Notes under the pieces: model-generated
Seen by the model: the letters and a program-made list of their open reading frames with translations, nothing else
What the model was told of the DNA's origin: nothing
Database searches by the model: none
Assembly (NCBI GenBank): GCA_028583405.1
Contig: JAPTMU010000062.1
Location: 139,125 to 203,124 of the forward strand
Direction: 5' to 3'
From: Pogonophryne albipinna
Taxonomy: Eukaryota > Chordata > Actinopteri > Perciformes > Artedidraconidae
Length of the DNA: 64,000 bases
Position numbers and translations under genes: made by a program
Part shown: positions 10,747 to 39,559 of the stretch, in pieces
Layout of the letters: every line of letters begins with the position of its first letter
How positions within the stretch are numbered: position 1 is the stretch's first letter

Positions 10747-12200
10747 TTTACTCCCAATAGAAGGTAATTTTACTCCCAATCGAACGTCATTTCACTCCAA
10801 TAGAAGGTCATTTTACTCCAATAGAAGGTAATTTTACTCCCAATAGAAGGTCATTTTACTCCAATAGAAGGTCATTTTACTCCAATAGAAGGTAATGTTA
10901 CTCCCAATCGAACGTCATTTTACTCCCAATAGAAGGTAATGTTACTCCCAATAGAAGGTAATTTTACTCCCAATAGAAGGTAATTTTACTCCCAATAGAA
11001 CGTCATTTTACTCCAATAGAAGGTAATTTTACTCCAATAGAAGGTAATTTTACTCCAATAGAAGGTAATTTTACTCCAATAGAAGGTAATTTTACTCCCA
11101 ATCGAACGTCATTTTACTCCCAATAGAAGGTCATTTTACTCCCAATAGAAGGTAATGTTACTCCCAATAGAAGGTAATTTTACTCCAATAGAAGGTAATT
11201 TTACTCCCAATAGAAGGTAATGTTACTCCCAATAGAAGGTAATTTTACTCCAATAGAAGGTAATTTTACTCCAATAGAAGGTAATTTTACTCCCAATCGA
11301 ACGTCATTTTACTCCCAATAGAAGGTAATGTTACTCCCAATAGAAGGTAATGTTACTCCCAATCGAACGTCATTTTACTCCCAATAGAAGGTAATTTTAC
11401 TCCAATAGAAGGTAATTTTACTCCAATAGAAGGTAATTTTACTCCCAATAGAAGGTCATTTTACTCCCAATAGAAGGTCATTTTACTCCCAATGGAAGGT
11501 CATTTTACTCCAATAGAAGGTCATTTTACTCCAATAGAAGGTAATTTTACTCCCAATGGAAGGTCATTTTACTCCAATAGAAGGTCATTTTACTCCAATA
11601 GAAGGTAATTTTACTCCAATAGAAGGTAATTTTACTCCCAATAGAAGGTAATGTTACTCCCAATAGAAGGTAATGTTACTCCCAATAGAAGGTAATGTTA
11701 CTCCCAATCGAACGTCATTTTACTCCCAATAGAAGGTAATTTTACTCCAATAGAAGGTCATTTTACTCCCAATGGAAGGTCATTTTACTCCAATAGAAGG
11801 TCATTTTACTCCCAATAGAAGGTAATTTTACTCCCAATAGAAGGTAATTTTACTCCAATAGAAGGTAATTTTACTCCAATAGAAGGTAATTTTACTCCAA
11901 TAGAAGGTAATTTTACTCCCAATAGAAGGTAATTTTACTCCAATAGAAGGTAATTTTACTCCAATAGAAGGTCATTTCACTCCAATAGAAGGTAATTTTA
12001 CTCCAATAGAAGGTAATTTTACTCCAATAGAAGGTCATTTCACTCCCAATAGAAGGTCATTTTACTCCAATAGAAGGTAATTTTACTCCAATAGAAGGTC
12101 ATTTCACTCCCAATAGAAGGTAATTTTACTCCCAATAGAAGGTAATTTTACTCTAATAGAAGGTAATTTTACTCCAATAGAAGGTAATTTTACTCAGAAT
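10747..12200. repeat. 21/22-bp minisatellite
   Basis: About 68 copies of ttttactccaatagaaggta + a, with interspersed variants: ccc for cc, aatcgaacgtc for aatagaaggta, and tgttac for ttttac. Variant order differs in the second copy (42737-44214), as expected for a length-variable allele. Confidence 0.97.
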
Positions 12201-12254
12201 AGAATAAATGAACCATAATGATCTTTATAATAAAAAAGGTCAATAAACCAAAGT

Positions 12255-12701
12255 GCTTAAGTAACACGAGTGGGCGTGTGTGAAGCTGACCTTTGAGCGG
12301 CCCGACCAAGCAAGGAGGCAGAGAGTTCAAATACAACCCGGTGTGGGCATTTATTAATCGCTGTGGTTCATGATACACAGCCTCAATATGACTGTCTCAC
12401 GTGAACACAGTCACCAGCAACAAGGGCCTCACAGTCACCAGCAACAAGGACCTCACAGTCACCAGCAACAAGGACCTCACAGTCACCAGCAACAAGGACC
12501 TCACACACACTAACAGGAAAACAGAACCTAAATACGCACAGTACTAATCAAACCAACAGGACACAGGTGAGGAGGGAGGAGACAACACAGGGCACCAGGT
12601 GAACGCAATCACCAGCAACAGACAAGACGGGAGGGGGAACACTTTTCAAACTACAACAGGAAACAGAGACAGACAAACTAAAACATAGACAGATCATGAC
12701 A
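12255..12701 (-). mobile_element. solo-LTR-like sequence
   Basis: On - it begins TGTCATGATCTGTCTATG and carries an AATAAATGCCCAC polyadenylation-like signal, followed by GC-rich sequence ending near TGTTAC. This is the layout of a fish Gypsy-type LTR. The right edge is fair, the left edge is uncertain, and no target duplication was found. It holds a 24-bp tandem repeat. Confidence 0.5.
12406..12504. repeat. 24-bp tandem repeat, four copies
   Basis: Four copies of cacagtcaccagcaacaagg + acct inside the LTR-like sequence. Confidence 0.95.
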
Positions 12702-13467
12702 AATAGATGCATAAATGACATAGATTCACATGCTTCCTGTGCAATGTTTTAGCGTGGAACAAAGTAATATACTTCGCCAATAATGAAGCTATAAGAGACC
12801 GAGATCTACGGCCCCAGAGATCACCTCCGTTACAGGGTGGTCATGGTTTGACTCCGATAGAATTGACTCTGCATTTTTGATCGCACTCTAGAAGCTATGA
12901 GTAATAAATACACTCCAAAATGATTAAATATCACTATTTCATAGCAAAATAGTAATTACTCTGGATAAAATACTCACCAATATTTCCTGTGTGTCGTTTG
13001 AAATACTCCAGTTATTCATTTAATTAGTTTAGCTCTCAACCTGTTAACTATATGATCAGTGTTTTGTACGTTTAAGAGGCTTTTACAGAAATATCAGCTT
13101 TATGAACACTTTCCCCTTTTGCTTTAAAAAGAGCAGATGTTGGTTTATCTCCAAATGTCATTTAAAGACGTGTTTGTAGACTCCTGTTGATGACTCAGGT
13201 ACAGTTCAATCATTCCTCTTAAAGTAGCATGACTTTAAGCCTCTGTGTGAGTGGGGAGGGACAAAGAGGCGTGATGGGACCCTCAGAAATACCCTCAGAT
13301 ATATATATATATACCATCAATCAATCAATCTACAACTTTATTAATCCCGCAAGGGGCAATTGGTTAAGAGCAGCTTATTTCACAGGCCGGAGCATACAGG
13401 AAGAAAACATTAGATAAATACGATCAGATATTGATCCAGAGAAGCTGCACCTCTTCCTGTGCGCAGA

Positions 13468-13474
13468 TATAAAG
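13468..13474 (+). promoter_or_regulatory. candidate TATA box of receptor gene
   Basis: TATAAAG, 114 bp before the start codon at 13582. Purine-rich direct repeats (gagacggaagagagacggaa) follow. The position would allow a transcript start near 13500. There is no further support, and AT-rich DNA gives such matches by chance. Confidence 0.25.
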
Positions 13475-13581
13475 AAACGACAGCATGAGAGACGGAAGAG
13501 AGACGGAAGAGAGACGACCTAAACTATTTCCCAACGTAATAAAGTATACGTATATCTATAAAGTTCATATCTCTACCTGTC

Positions 13582-30937
<17,356 letters not shown>

Positions 30938-30944
30938 GGTTGCG

Positions 30945-31948
30945 GTCGAATAGTCCAAAAAATCAGCTCCTAAGTTCTAACCCTATCGTCTATTCCTTGA
31001 CCTCTGAGTGAAAGGTCACGGGTTAAGGGATAGTGGATAGGAAAATTCAAAAGGACTTAGGAGAAGAGACTGCGGTACTTTAGAGAATCGACTGCACTTT
31101 CACTATCTAACGTGTTTCTGATGCGCCAGCGGACGTCCTGAATGTGCGTCTGCTGCTGTGGGGAAACATGGATGTTCAATAAGAAGGAGGGACTACTGTA
31201 AACTCATCTAGAGACTCTGTGCTCTGATGCTGTTGCTTTAGGCTTTATGAACGTGGACAACAGAGAAACAGATTCTTCAGGACCAAAGTTGGAATTGAAA
31301 TAAAAAAGGAAAGTGAAACTTCTGCTCGTCACCCTCTCCCTCCGGTCCACATTAATACAAATGATCCCAATACGTATGATTGATGAAAAGATCAATCAAT
31401 ACAGATGTATTTATTATAAACGTTAGTCCTTAACATCTATCACTGTGTATATCACCATTCAAACATCTTTTAAAAGTTGAACAAACTCCACACAGCTCAG
31501 TAAAGACTGTGAGATGTTGACTTTATTTGATCATTTCAGTAAAAACTAACGTTCATATTTCTCTCTTTGATTATAATACTGATGAACGTTCAGAACAAAG
31601 CACTTTGGCAACTTCCCACATACGTTTTAAAAAGCTTAATAAGCACCGTAACTTTCATGATATCATTTCTCCGTCATAATCGGTTGTTTCCGTGAACGGC
31701 CGACTGTTGAGTGACGGAAAATGCTGCGGCTGCAATGCATTGTGGGGACAGCATTTTCTCCTCTCCTCTCGGTGAGGGAGGTCCAGTGGTTCCTAAGCTA
31801 AAGGAGGCTATAAAGGAAGTTTGAAACCTCCTTTCCTTTCATTTAGAGAAGAGAATTGGAACGGCACTTATCACTGGCTGCCACTGAGGGACTTCCGGGT
31901 CATTTCACTCCTGTTAGGAAGGTTCCTAAGCTAAATGGACAATTCGAC
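30945..31948. mobile_element. TIR element forming the receptor 3' UTR
   Basis: The left end gtcgaatagtcca lies 7 bp after the receptor stop and is inverted at the right end (tggacaattcgac; the match is exact in copy B, tggactattcgac). Ctcctaag/cttagga words extend the ends. It is noncoding. Copy B: 62067-63061. It looks related to the element in the wdr45 intron by its cctcctttcc/gaggagag ends. Confidence 0.55.
31299..31304 (+). terminator. candidate receptor polyadenylation signal
   Basis: AATAAA, 362 bp after the stop codon and inside the TIR element. Present in copy B at 62422-62427. Confidence 0.5.
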
Positions 31949-33700
31949 ACACACACACACACACACACACACGTAACCAAAGCAGGCTGGATTTGTTATA
32001 TCACATTAAAAAGATAGCTGTATTTTCCTTGTTCTCAACTTGAAAATACCACACACACCATCAATATGTCTTTTGTGACTTCCTGTCAGCTCCAAGCCCA
32101 TTGGTTCCTTCTGAAGACGTAGATCTTTAACAACAACTCACACATTTGGTTGCATTTGAAAAGTCAAAGCAGTCGGTGCAGTTTGAAACCAAAGACACAG
32201 CAACTCCTAGTCAAATATCCTCTGAAATCTGCATTGCAATACCTGATGCCAATGAGTCCAGAGAGAACAGGAGAAAGGTGCTACAGCGCCACCTACTGGT
32301 GGAATGTTGCTGGAAAATGATTATAATACAAATTAAAAACAAAAATGAATACTTCCAACGCTTTTCGTGTTTAAGGATTTCATAAGTATTTTGACATTTT
32401 AGTAATTAACAAATGTTTTGCTTTGAAGTAATTTGTTTTAATTGATTGAAATTTGGTAAAAGAATGTTATATTAAATGATGTCCTATTTACTGTGCTTAG
32501 TTTTTTTATTTAGATTTGCGCTTATTATATATCATTAAGGATTTGTTTTATTTGAGTTGTAATTCATTTTGATATCATGTGATTGGGGATTGTTTGTGGG
32601 GGCTTTTTAAGAATTCTGCCCATTTTTGTATTTTGCCATTTTCCTTAAATCCATAAGACTTTTGCCTGATTGAGTAAATAAAGCATCCTCCTAACTTACA
32701 AGTATTCTGCTCCAAGTGATAATCAGCAAGACATTTAATTAGTTTAGTAAATAAAGAAAGATTCCTCTGTTTCAAATATTGAGATTGAGTTGAAATCAGG
32801 AATTGTGTTTATTACATAAAAGTTAATTGATTTCATAGTTAAGGATTTTTCTCATTTATTAAGAATTGTTCTTCATTTTGTGAAGAAATATTGAGTTTTT
32901 GTCTTTGATTAATTTAGCTGTAAAGAACGTTGATTTACAATCATGCATTTGTGTCTGTTAGTAAATGGCCGTTCCTAAATCATGATGCGTTTGCTTAATG
33001 TTGTATCACACATTGTTTACTGACCAAAAAAACAATAAAACTACTTTAATAATCCAGAAAGCTCTGTGGATATTTATTCATGGTTTTCTTCTTGTTGGAA
33101 TATTTCTTTTAAACTTTATTTGAATTTGCCATATAATATATAATATCATATCTAATAGTTACTCTGCATGACCTGTTTGTTCAGAGAGGAGGCGGAGCTA
33201 ATCTTTACCTCCCTCCCTACACACCTCTCATAATGGGAATAACATATTTAAAAAAGTAAATGTTTAAATGAAGACGGAGACAGTTCATCCTGAAGAGACA
33301 GAAATGAAAAAAGGTGTTTAGTTCACCGGCCATAAATAATGTCTATAAGAGGTTACTGTCCGACAAGTCATCTGCAACTTCTATCTTATTTAATTAGTCG
33401 TTAAGACATTTAAAGACTCAATCTTGGGACTTTGTGGAACTGGATGGACATGTTTCAATATCTTCTGACATCTCAGACATAACCATTAATTGATGATAAG
33501 AAACCAGTTGGAGTGCTCTCAGTTCTCCAGACGCTGTTTACTCATTTGTTTTGTTCGATATCTGACTTTAAATGGCATCAAACAGAAAATCCTCACGTGA
33601 AGCAGAATCAGGGAATATTAACTTCAACATTTACAATCAAACACTTTATAAACTCTCAGATTAAACTACTTGTTTCAGATCCAGTACAAACGATATCTTT
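31949..33700. other. AT-rich intergenic sequence
   Basis: A short (CA)n tract at 31947-31972 (longer in copy B) is followed by AT-rich sequence without a supported gene. The stretch 32146-32385 is open on + but has no coding character I recognise. Confidence 0.5.
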
Positions 33701-33714
33701 TTGATCAGCTGCTT

Positions 33715-33720
33715 TTTATT
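33715..33720 (-). terminator. lage3: lage3 polyadenylation signal
   Basis: AATAAA on -, 128 bp beyond the lage3 stop. Confidence 0.6.
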
Positions 33721-33808
33721 TGTTTCTTTACAAAATAAGTTTAAATAAAAATCCTCCCACTGGTGAAGCTTCCCGACGCTTCCTTCAAACGGTCCTCTCA
33801 GGATCCAG

Positions 33809-33810
<2 letters not shown>

Positions 33811-33847
<37 letters not shown>
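33811..33847. repeat. (TG)n microsatellite
   Basis: About 18 TG units, beginning right after the lage3 stop codon in its 3' UTR. Confidence 0.95.
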
Positions 33848-33849
<2 letters not shown>

Positions 33850-33962
33850 ACTGTGAGGCGGGGGGGGCGAACATCTGCATGGTCTCCAGGACGAGCGACA
33901 GATTATCCAGGAAAGAGTCCACAGAGACCCGGAGGATCCGAGCCTCGTCAGCACTCCACCTC
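33848..33962 (-). CDS. lage3: lage3 (Pcc1-type KEOPS subunit) last coding exon
   Basis: On -, an acceptor with a good polypyrimidine tract (ctccttcttcttctgtgctt, cag) is followed by one base completing a codon. The frame then reads RWSADEARILRVSVDSFLDN and LSLVLETMQMFAPPASQ to TGA. This matches the C-terminal helix of LAGE3/Pcc1 (RW-AED--LLR-SV--FLDQLSLV--TMQ-F-PP in the human protein). LAGE3 is the dimer-forming small subunit of the EKC/KEOPS complex, which makes the t6A modification of tRNA. Upstream exons should lie to the right, but I could not find them before the gap at 37880. Confidence 0.87.
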
Positions 33963-33999
33963 CTGAAGCACAGAAGAAGAAGGAGGTTACCTGGTTTCA

Positions 34000-34135
34000 T
34001 AAGATAAGAACTTTATTGATCCAAATTTGGGAAATGTTTGCAGCATAAAAACACAAGGCATTGTTCAATACAAAAATAAATAAACAAGAAAGTAGAAAAT
34101 ATACGTGTTGAATTTACAAATGAAAGATAACAAGA
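34000..34135. repeat. retroposon tail in lage3 intron
   Basis: aagaactttattgatccaaa with tttgggaaatg is a common fish LINE tail sequence, followed by an A-rich stretch. Confidence 0.5.
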
Positions 34136-34235
34136 TATAAAGCGAGGCATTATGTAAGGGTTAATGTGCAGCGACGCTTCATGCAGATCAAGATCCCTCC
34201 GCCTCGCGTCGGGCTCCGGATCAGCCTGTCGACTG

Positions 34236-35203
34236 CAGCTGCGAGGGAGTGCGGTCGTCTTTCAACCAGAAGGTTGTGGGTTCGATCCCAGCCCATCCAG
34301 CCAACATGTCGATGTGTCCTTGTTGCTCCCGATGGCCAACGGTGTGTGAATGTTAGGTCCTAGAGCAAGTGGCACTGCTCTTTGTGAATGTTAGGTCCTA
34401 GAGCAAGTGGCACTGCTCTGTGTGAATGTTAGGTCCTAGAGCAAGTGGCACTGCTCTGTGTGAATGTTAGGTCCTAGAGCAAGTGGCACTGCTCTGTGTG
34501 AATGTTAGGTCCTAGAGTAAGTGGCACTGCTCTGTGTGAATGTTAGGTCCTACAGCAAGTGGCACTGCTCTGTGTGAATGTTAGGTCCTAGAGTAAGTGG
34601 CACTGCTCTGTGTGAATGTTAGGTCCTACAGCAAGTGGCACTGCTCTGTGTGAATGTTAGGTCCTAGAGTAAGTGGCACTGCTCTGTGTGAATGTTAGGT
34701 CCTAGAGCAAGTGGCACTGCTCTGTGTGAATGTTAGGTCCTAGAGCAAGTGGCACTGCTCTGTATGAATGTTAGGTCCTAGAGTAAGTGGCACTGCTCTG
34801 TGTGAATGTTAGGTCCTAGAGTAAGTGGCACTGCTCTGTATGAATGTTAGGTCCTAGAGTAAGTGGCACTGCTCTGTGTGAATGTTAGGTCCTAGAGCAA
34901 GTGGCACTGCTCTGTGTGAATGTTAGGTCCTAGAGCAAGTGGCACTGCTCTGTGTGAATGTTAGGTCCTAGAGTAAGTGGCACTGCTCTGTGTGAATGTT
35001 AGGTCCTAGAGCAAGTGGCACTGCTCTGTGTGAATGTTAGGTCCTAGAGCAAGTGGCACTGCTCTGTGTGAATGTTAGGTCCTAGAGCAAGTGGCACTGC
35101 TCTGTGTGAATGGGTGAACGACATGTAGTATGTAAAGCGCTTTGAGGGGTCGTAAGGACTGGATACAGCGCTATATAAGTACAGTCCATTTACCATTTTA
35201 CCC
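34236..35203 (+). mobile_element. tRNA-derived SINE with internal expansion
   Basis: The head contains caaccagaaggttgtgggtt and B-box GGTTCGATCCC. The tail reads aaagcgctttgaggggtcgt, then cgctatataagtacagtcca and tttaccatt, the shared tail of a fish SINE family. Between them the element has been stretched by a 38-bp tandem repeat. Confidence 0.75.
34346..35110. repeat. 38-bp tandem repeat, about 20 copies
   Basis: Unit tgtgaatgttaggtcctaga + gcaagtggcactgctctg, with gcaagt/gtaagt and tagag/tacag variants in no fixed order. It lies inside the SINE. Confidence 0.97.
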
Positions 35204-35282
35204 AGAATGACCGCCTCGCTGCACATTATCCCGCTTATTACAAGGCCACATTCTCAACAAAGTAACGACATGACTCACAATA

Positions 35283-35655
35283 TTAAAGGTGGGGTGGGTA
35301 AGAATGGAGAAGCAGCTCGAGTGCGATAGAATCTGAAAATACGCAGCCGAAAACAATCTGCCACTTCCTTCAGAGCCCCTCCTCCAACACACACGAACGC
35401 GCACATGACCAATGAGGGCACGAGATCAGTTTGTGCACAGATGGAAGGCTGACAGGCAGGTAGGCCATCCAGTTACTTTAGCCGGCTCAGATGATTGGTC
35501 GTGCTTTTTACAGCGCCACGGCTTCCACAGATTATATTTCTTTATGTATTTATTGTCAAAGCACTTCAGATATTCCTTGCTATCGGGACGTTAAGAGCAT
35601 TCCATGGAATATAACAACAAGTGTATCTGAAGTGAATTACCTACCCCACCTTTAA
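35283..35655. mobile_element. TTAA-flanked MITE, complete copy
   Basis: Ends ttaaaggtggggtgggtaag and ttacctaccccacctttaa. Same family as 3390-3736, but its central palindrome is degraded (tttagccggctcag). Confidence 0.8.
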
Positions 35656-35659
35656 TTGA

Positions 35660-36170
35660 AATGCTTTTATAGATTTAAAAAAAAAGTTTTTATTGATTTT
35701 AAATTGACGTGCATCCGCTAAGAAAAATAGTCCCTGCCGTTTGAACTAACGCAGCAACAGCAGGAACTGCTTCGATAGCGTTTTTGAGGAGCTTTTTGAT
35801 TACAGATTTGAAAACATCGCTGCTTGCTTTAAAAGTAGCACAATTCATTATGTCAAGCCTTGGAGAGTATCTAGATATCCCTGCCCTGATGCCAAAGTAA
35901 CTGCACACTGAATATGTGTCGCCGTTTGATGTCTATGTCTGGACCGCTGCGTAACAAGGAGGGTTTCTGCCCCGTTACTTCTCCGCTGTTTTCTTGACCC
36001 AGTTCCAAACTGTAAACAGTTAAATCGAGCGGACTTCTTTGTGCAGATGTGAGCGTCCTTAACAACGGTCAATAAGTCCTTGACAGCGGTCTGTCTGTTC
36101 TGGATTAACAACGTGTTCTGAATTGACCAATCAGAATCGAGTATTCAACTAAGCCATGTAATAAATATAC
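35660..36170. repeat. unclassified interspersed repeat
   Basis: Ends in aattgaccaatcagaatcga with gtattcaactaagccatgta, which I recognise as a common fish repeat terminus. A short - strand frame (35848-36111) is not a recognised protein. Confidence 0.4.
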
Positions 36171-36780
36171 ATAAATTTGTGACAGATGGAATATTAAATA
36201 TTAAACTGAATATATAAATGTAAAATGTACAGTGAAGAGAAAAACCACGAGTTCTCTTTATTTTTATTTATTTTTATTTTTTGTTTCTGTTCTGATTTTA
36301 TGTAAAGCGTGTTTGAGCATTAGGACAAGCGCTATAAAAATCCCATGTATTATTATTATTTATATTTGCATCAATGGTAAATGTTCATCTCTAGAGTGAA
36401 AGCTATGTTGGTCACTTTTTCTGAAATGGACATAACGCTTTAACACATTTCATAAAATCCATATATGAAATGCAGTAAGCGCAACAAAGGGTTAATTGTA
36501 ATTACTATGTTTTAATCCAACGTGAGAGTTGGTTGGTATTTTCCCAGTTGTTAGTCTAACATACTGTAATTCTCAGAGGTGACATGTTTTCAAAGTGTGT
36601 GTGCATGCGTTTTCAACTCGTATATTTTCTACGTTTTAATGCCGTTTTAATTTGCAATGTTTCAAATTTTAGAATTATTTATTTTTACTCTTTTAAGTCT
36701 CCTACTTATGTGCAATGCCACGTTGCTTTGTGCTGCTGCAACGCAAACATTTTCCAATTTGGGATCAATAAAGTACATCT
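36171..36780. other. AT-rich unassigned sequence
   Basis: No gene, RNA or defined repeat boundary is seen. It ends in gggatcaataaagtacatct, a retroposon-like tail. Confidence 0.4.
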
Positions 36781-36783
36781 TAG

Positions 36784-36990
36784 TGTGTGTGTGTGTGTGT
36801 GTCCTAGCATTACTATCCTTGTGGGGACCTAAATCTGTTTACACAGTCACGTGTGGGGGACTCGCCTCCCTTATGGGGACAAATTGGAGGTCCCCATAAG
36901 GGGAATCATTAATTTTAGGGTGAAAACTTGGTTAGGTTTAGGATTAGGGTAAGGGAAAGGTCTGCCTTATGGACAGGTTTAACATGTGAT
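36784..36990. repeat. fish interspersed repeat with GGGGAC words
   Basis: After a short TG run come tccttgtggggacc, ttatggggacaaattggagg and tccccataagggg. These form small inverted repeats typical of an abundant fish repeat. Confidence 0.45.
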
Positions 36991-37155
36991 TTGTCGTTTA
37001 AATGTACAAATGTCCGCACAATGGAAATGTGACGTCAACTTATAATGCAAAGTCCCTGCCACCGACAGGACAAATTTGACCCACTGTACCTACATACTTG
37101 GGGGTGCTCTACGCATGTGTCTGTGTCCACCCCGTGGATCATGGACATTACATTT

Positions 37156-37332
37156 GGGGTCCACGAAGCAAACACCCTGCTAACAGCACTGATGATCCCC
37201 GCATAAAAGCGCTGATCTGAGGGTAAAATAATCATCATTCTGTATATAAATATGCTATGTCAATATCCTGGACATTTCCTTTTAACTTTGGGGTCCACGA
37301 AGCTGACACCCTGCTAACAGCAGTGATCAGCA
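37156..37332. repeat. diverged direct repeat of about 43 bp
   Basis: tttggggtccacgaagc with caccctgctaacagca occurs at 37154-37190 and again at 37289-37325. Confidence 0.8.
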
Positions 37333-37549
37333 CCTGACAGTCATTTCAAAGGGTTTTAAATCGTTTTTTCACTTTTAAAACAGCTTTCTGCCCTGGAAAT
37401 GATTTCTAACCATTATTACCGTTATGGAGGGGCTGCAGGGAGACTTTACCCGGCTTTTAAACACTCATTCCGGGGTAATAAAGCCATGGGCATCACCCTG
37501 GAGCTCTGCCTGTGAGTGTGGGACCCTGCTTACAGCCGTACTTATGTTC

Positions 37550-37879
37550 TTGTGCATTTCATGAGTCAAATGTGGATGAAATGGACAGATTCCTGTACAT
37601 TTCATGTACATTTCACGAGTCAAATGTGGATGAAATGGACAGATTCCTGACCATGTCATGTACATTTCACGAGTCAAATGTGGATGAAATGGACGGATTC
37701 CTGTACATTTCATGTACATTTCACGAGTCAAATGTGGATGAAATGGACAGATTCCTGTCCATGTCATGTACATTTCACGAGTCAAATGTGGATGAAATGG
37801 ACAGATTCCTGTACATGTCATGTACATTTCACGAGTCAAATGTGGATGAGATGGACAGATTCCTGTCCATGTCATGTAC
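37550..37879. repeat. 54-bp minisatellite cut by the gap
   Basis: Six copies of a 54-bp unit (catttcacgagtcaaatgtg, gatgaaatggacagattcct, gtacatgtcatgta) run up to the first N. The period is 18 codons with no stop on either strand, so long open frames cross it and the gap. Confidence 0.95.
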
Positions 37880-38879
37880 NNNNNNNNNNNNNNNNNNNNN
37901 NNNNNNNNNNNNNNNNNNNNNNNNNNNNNNNNNNNNNNNNNNNNNNNNNNNNNNNNNNNNNNNNNNNNNNNNNNNNNNNNNNNNNNNNNNNNNNNNNNNN
38001 NNNNNNNNNNNNNNNNNNNNNNNNNNNNNNNNNNNNNNNNNNNNNNNNNNNNNNNNNNNNNNNNNNNNNNNNNNNNNNNNNNNNNNNNNNNNNNNNNNNN
38101 NNNNNNNNNNNNNNNNNNNNNNNNNNNNNNNNNNNNNNNNNNNNNNNNNNNNNNNNNNNNNNNNNNNNNNNNNNNNNNNNNNNNNNNNNNNNNNNNNNNN
38201 NNNNNNNNNNNNNNNNNNNNNNNNNNNNNNNNNNNNNNNNNNNNNNNNNNNNNNNNNNNNNNNNNNNNNNNNNNNNNNNNNNNNNNNNNNNNNNNNNNNN
38301 NNNNNNNNNNNNNNNNNNNNNNNNNNNNNNNNNNNNNNNNNNNNNNNNNNNNNNNNNNNNNNNNNNNNNNNNNNNNNNNNNNNNNNNNNNNNNNNNNNNN
38401 NNNNNNNNNNNNNNNNNNNNNNNNNNNNNNNNNNNNNNNNNNNNNNNNNNNNNNNNNNNNNNNNNNNNNNNNNNNNNNNNNNNNNNNNNNNNNNNNNNNN
38501 NNNNNNNNNNNNNNNNNNNNNNNNNNNNNNNNNNNNNNNNNNNNNNNNNNNNNNNNNNNNNNNNNNNNNNNNNNNNNNNNNNNNNNNNNNNNNNNNNNNN
38601 NNNNNNNNNNNNNNNNNNNNNNNNNNNNNNNNNNNNNNNNNNNNNNNNNNNNNNNNNNNNNNNNNNNNNNNNNNNNNNNNNNNNNNNNNNNNNNNNNNNN
38701 NNNNNNNNNNNNNNNNNNNNNNNNNNNNNNNNNNNNNNNNNNNNNNNNNNNNNNNNNNNNNNNNNNNNNNNNNNNNNNNNNNNNNNNNNNNNNNNNNNNN
38801 NNNNNNNNNNNNNNNNNNNNNNNNNNNNNNNNNNNNNNNNNNNNNNNNNNNNNNNNNNNNNNNNNNNNNNNNNNNNNNN
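37880..38879. other. assembly gap, exactly 1000 N
   Basis: A round-number run of N is a scaffold placeholder. True size and content are unknown. Frames crossing it are meaningless. Confidence 0.99.
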
Positions 38880-38937
38880 GTTCAGTTTCAACCCCATTGT
38901 GCTCGTCATCAAGCTCAGGGATGAGCTCACATCCTCC

Positions 38938-39263
38938 CAGGGGCGTTGCAATGGGGTAGGCAAACAAGGCAATTGCCTACATTGGTCCACAGCAACGACA
39001 ACATTGAAATTACTATGTAAAACTCACTGCAATGACATCTCCAGAACCCCCCTAAAAGGTTCATTCTGCTACTTGGGAAGGGGGCCCCCAAAGACAGCTG
39101 TTAACATTGGTACACAGCAGCGACCACATGAAACCCCCTTTAATTTCTTGCTACGTCGAAGACACTGCAATGACATGTCGGGAACCCCCTAAAGGGGGCC
39201 CCATGCTACTAGCAGGCAGGTCTCTTCTGCCTGAGCCCCACAGAGTGTCTTGAAACGCCCCTG
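38938..39263. mobile_element. hAT-type MITE, copy B
   Basis: Counterpart of 6914-7253, missing 14 bp (gggcccgaagatta region). Confidence 0.8.
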
Positions 39264-39559
39264 TATCCTCCACCCTGGCCCTTCAAAACCGGAGAACCTC
39301 AGGGCTGCGTGCTCAGCCCATGGATGTTTCATAAGAACAGGATACAGCGTCGGAGGCCTTGTACATTCCTATGAGAGCTGCAAATTGGCTCATGAGGACA
39401 AAATGGCCGGATAATTCTCGAGAGCAAAACTTCACAGATTACCCATCATGCCTTGCTGTCAGAGTAGAAGTCCCCCCGTATGTGCAGTTGAGTTTCCCCT
39501 TAAGCCCCGCCTCCTGTCAGTAAGCCCCACCCCGACCTCCCGCTCTCAGCTCAGTAGAA

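Noticed and set aside
32146..32385. 79-codon open frame present in both copies
   Set aside because: Conservation between copies only reflects their near identity. It has no recognisable domain and an AT-rich noncoding context.
34236..34310. tRNA gene
   Set aside because: The B box is good, but no complete cloverleaf or acceptor stem pairs, and a SINE tail follows. The - strand B box near 9880 is rejected likewise.
34346..35110. CRISPR-like array of 38-bp repeats
   Set aside because: The units are contiguous with no spacers, lie inside a fish SINE, and the genome is eukaryotic.
37465..39192. Open frames of 361-504 codons crossing the N gap
   Set aside because: Most residues are unknown N codons. 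The frames join unrelated flanks across an artificial gap.
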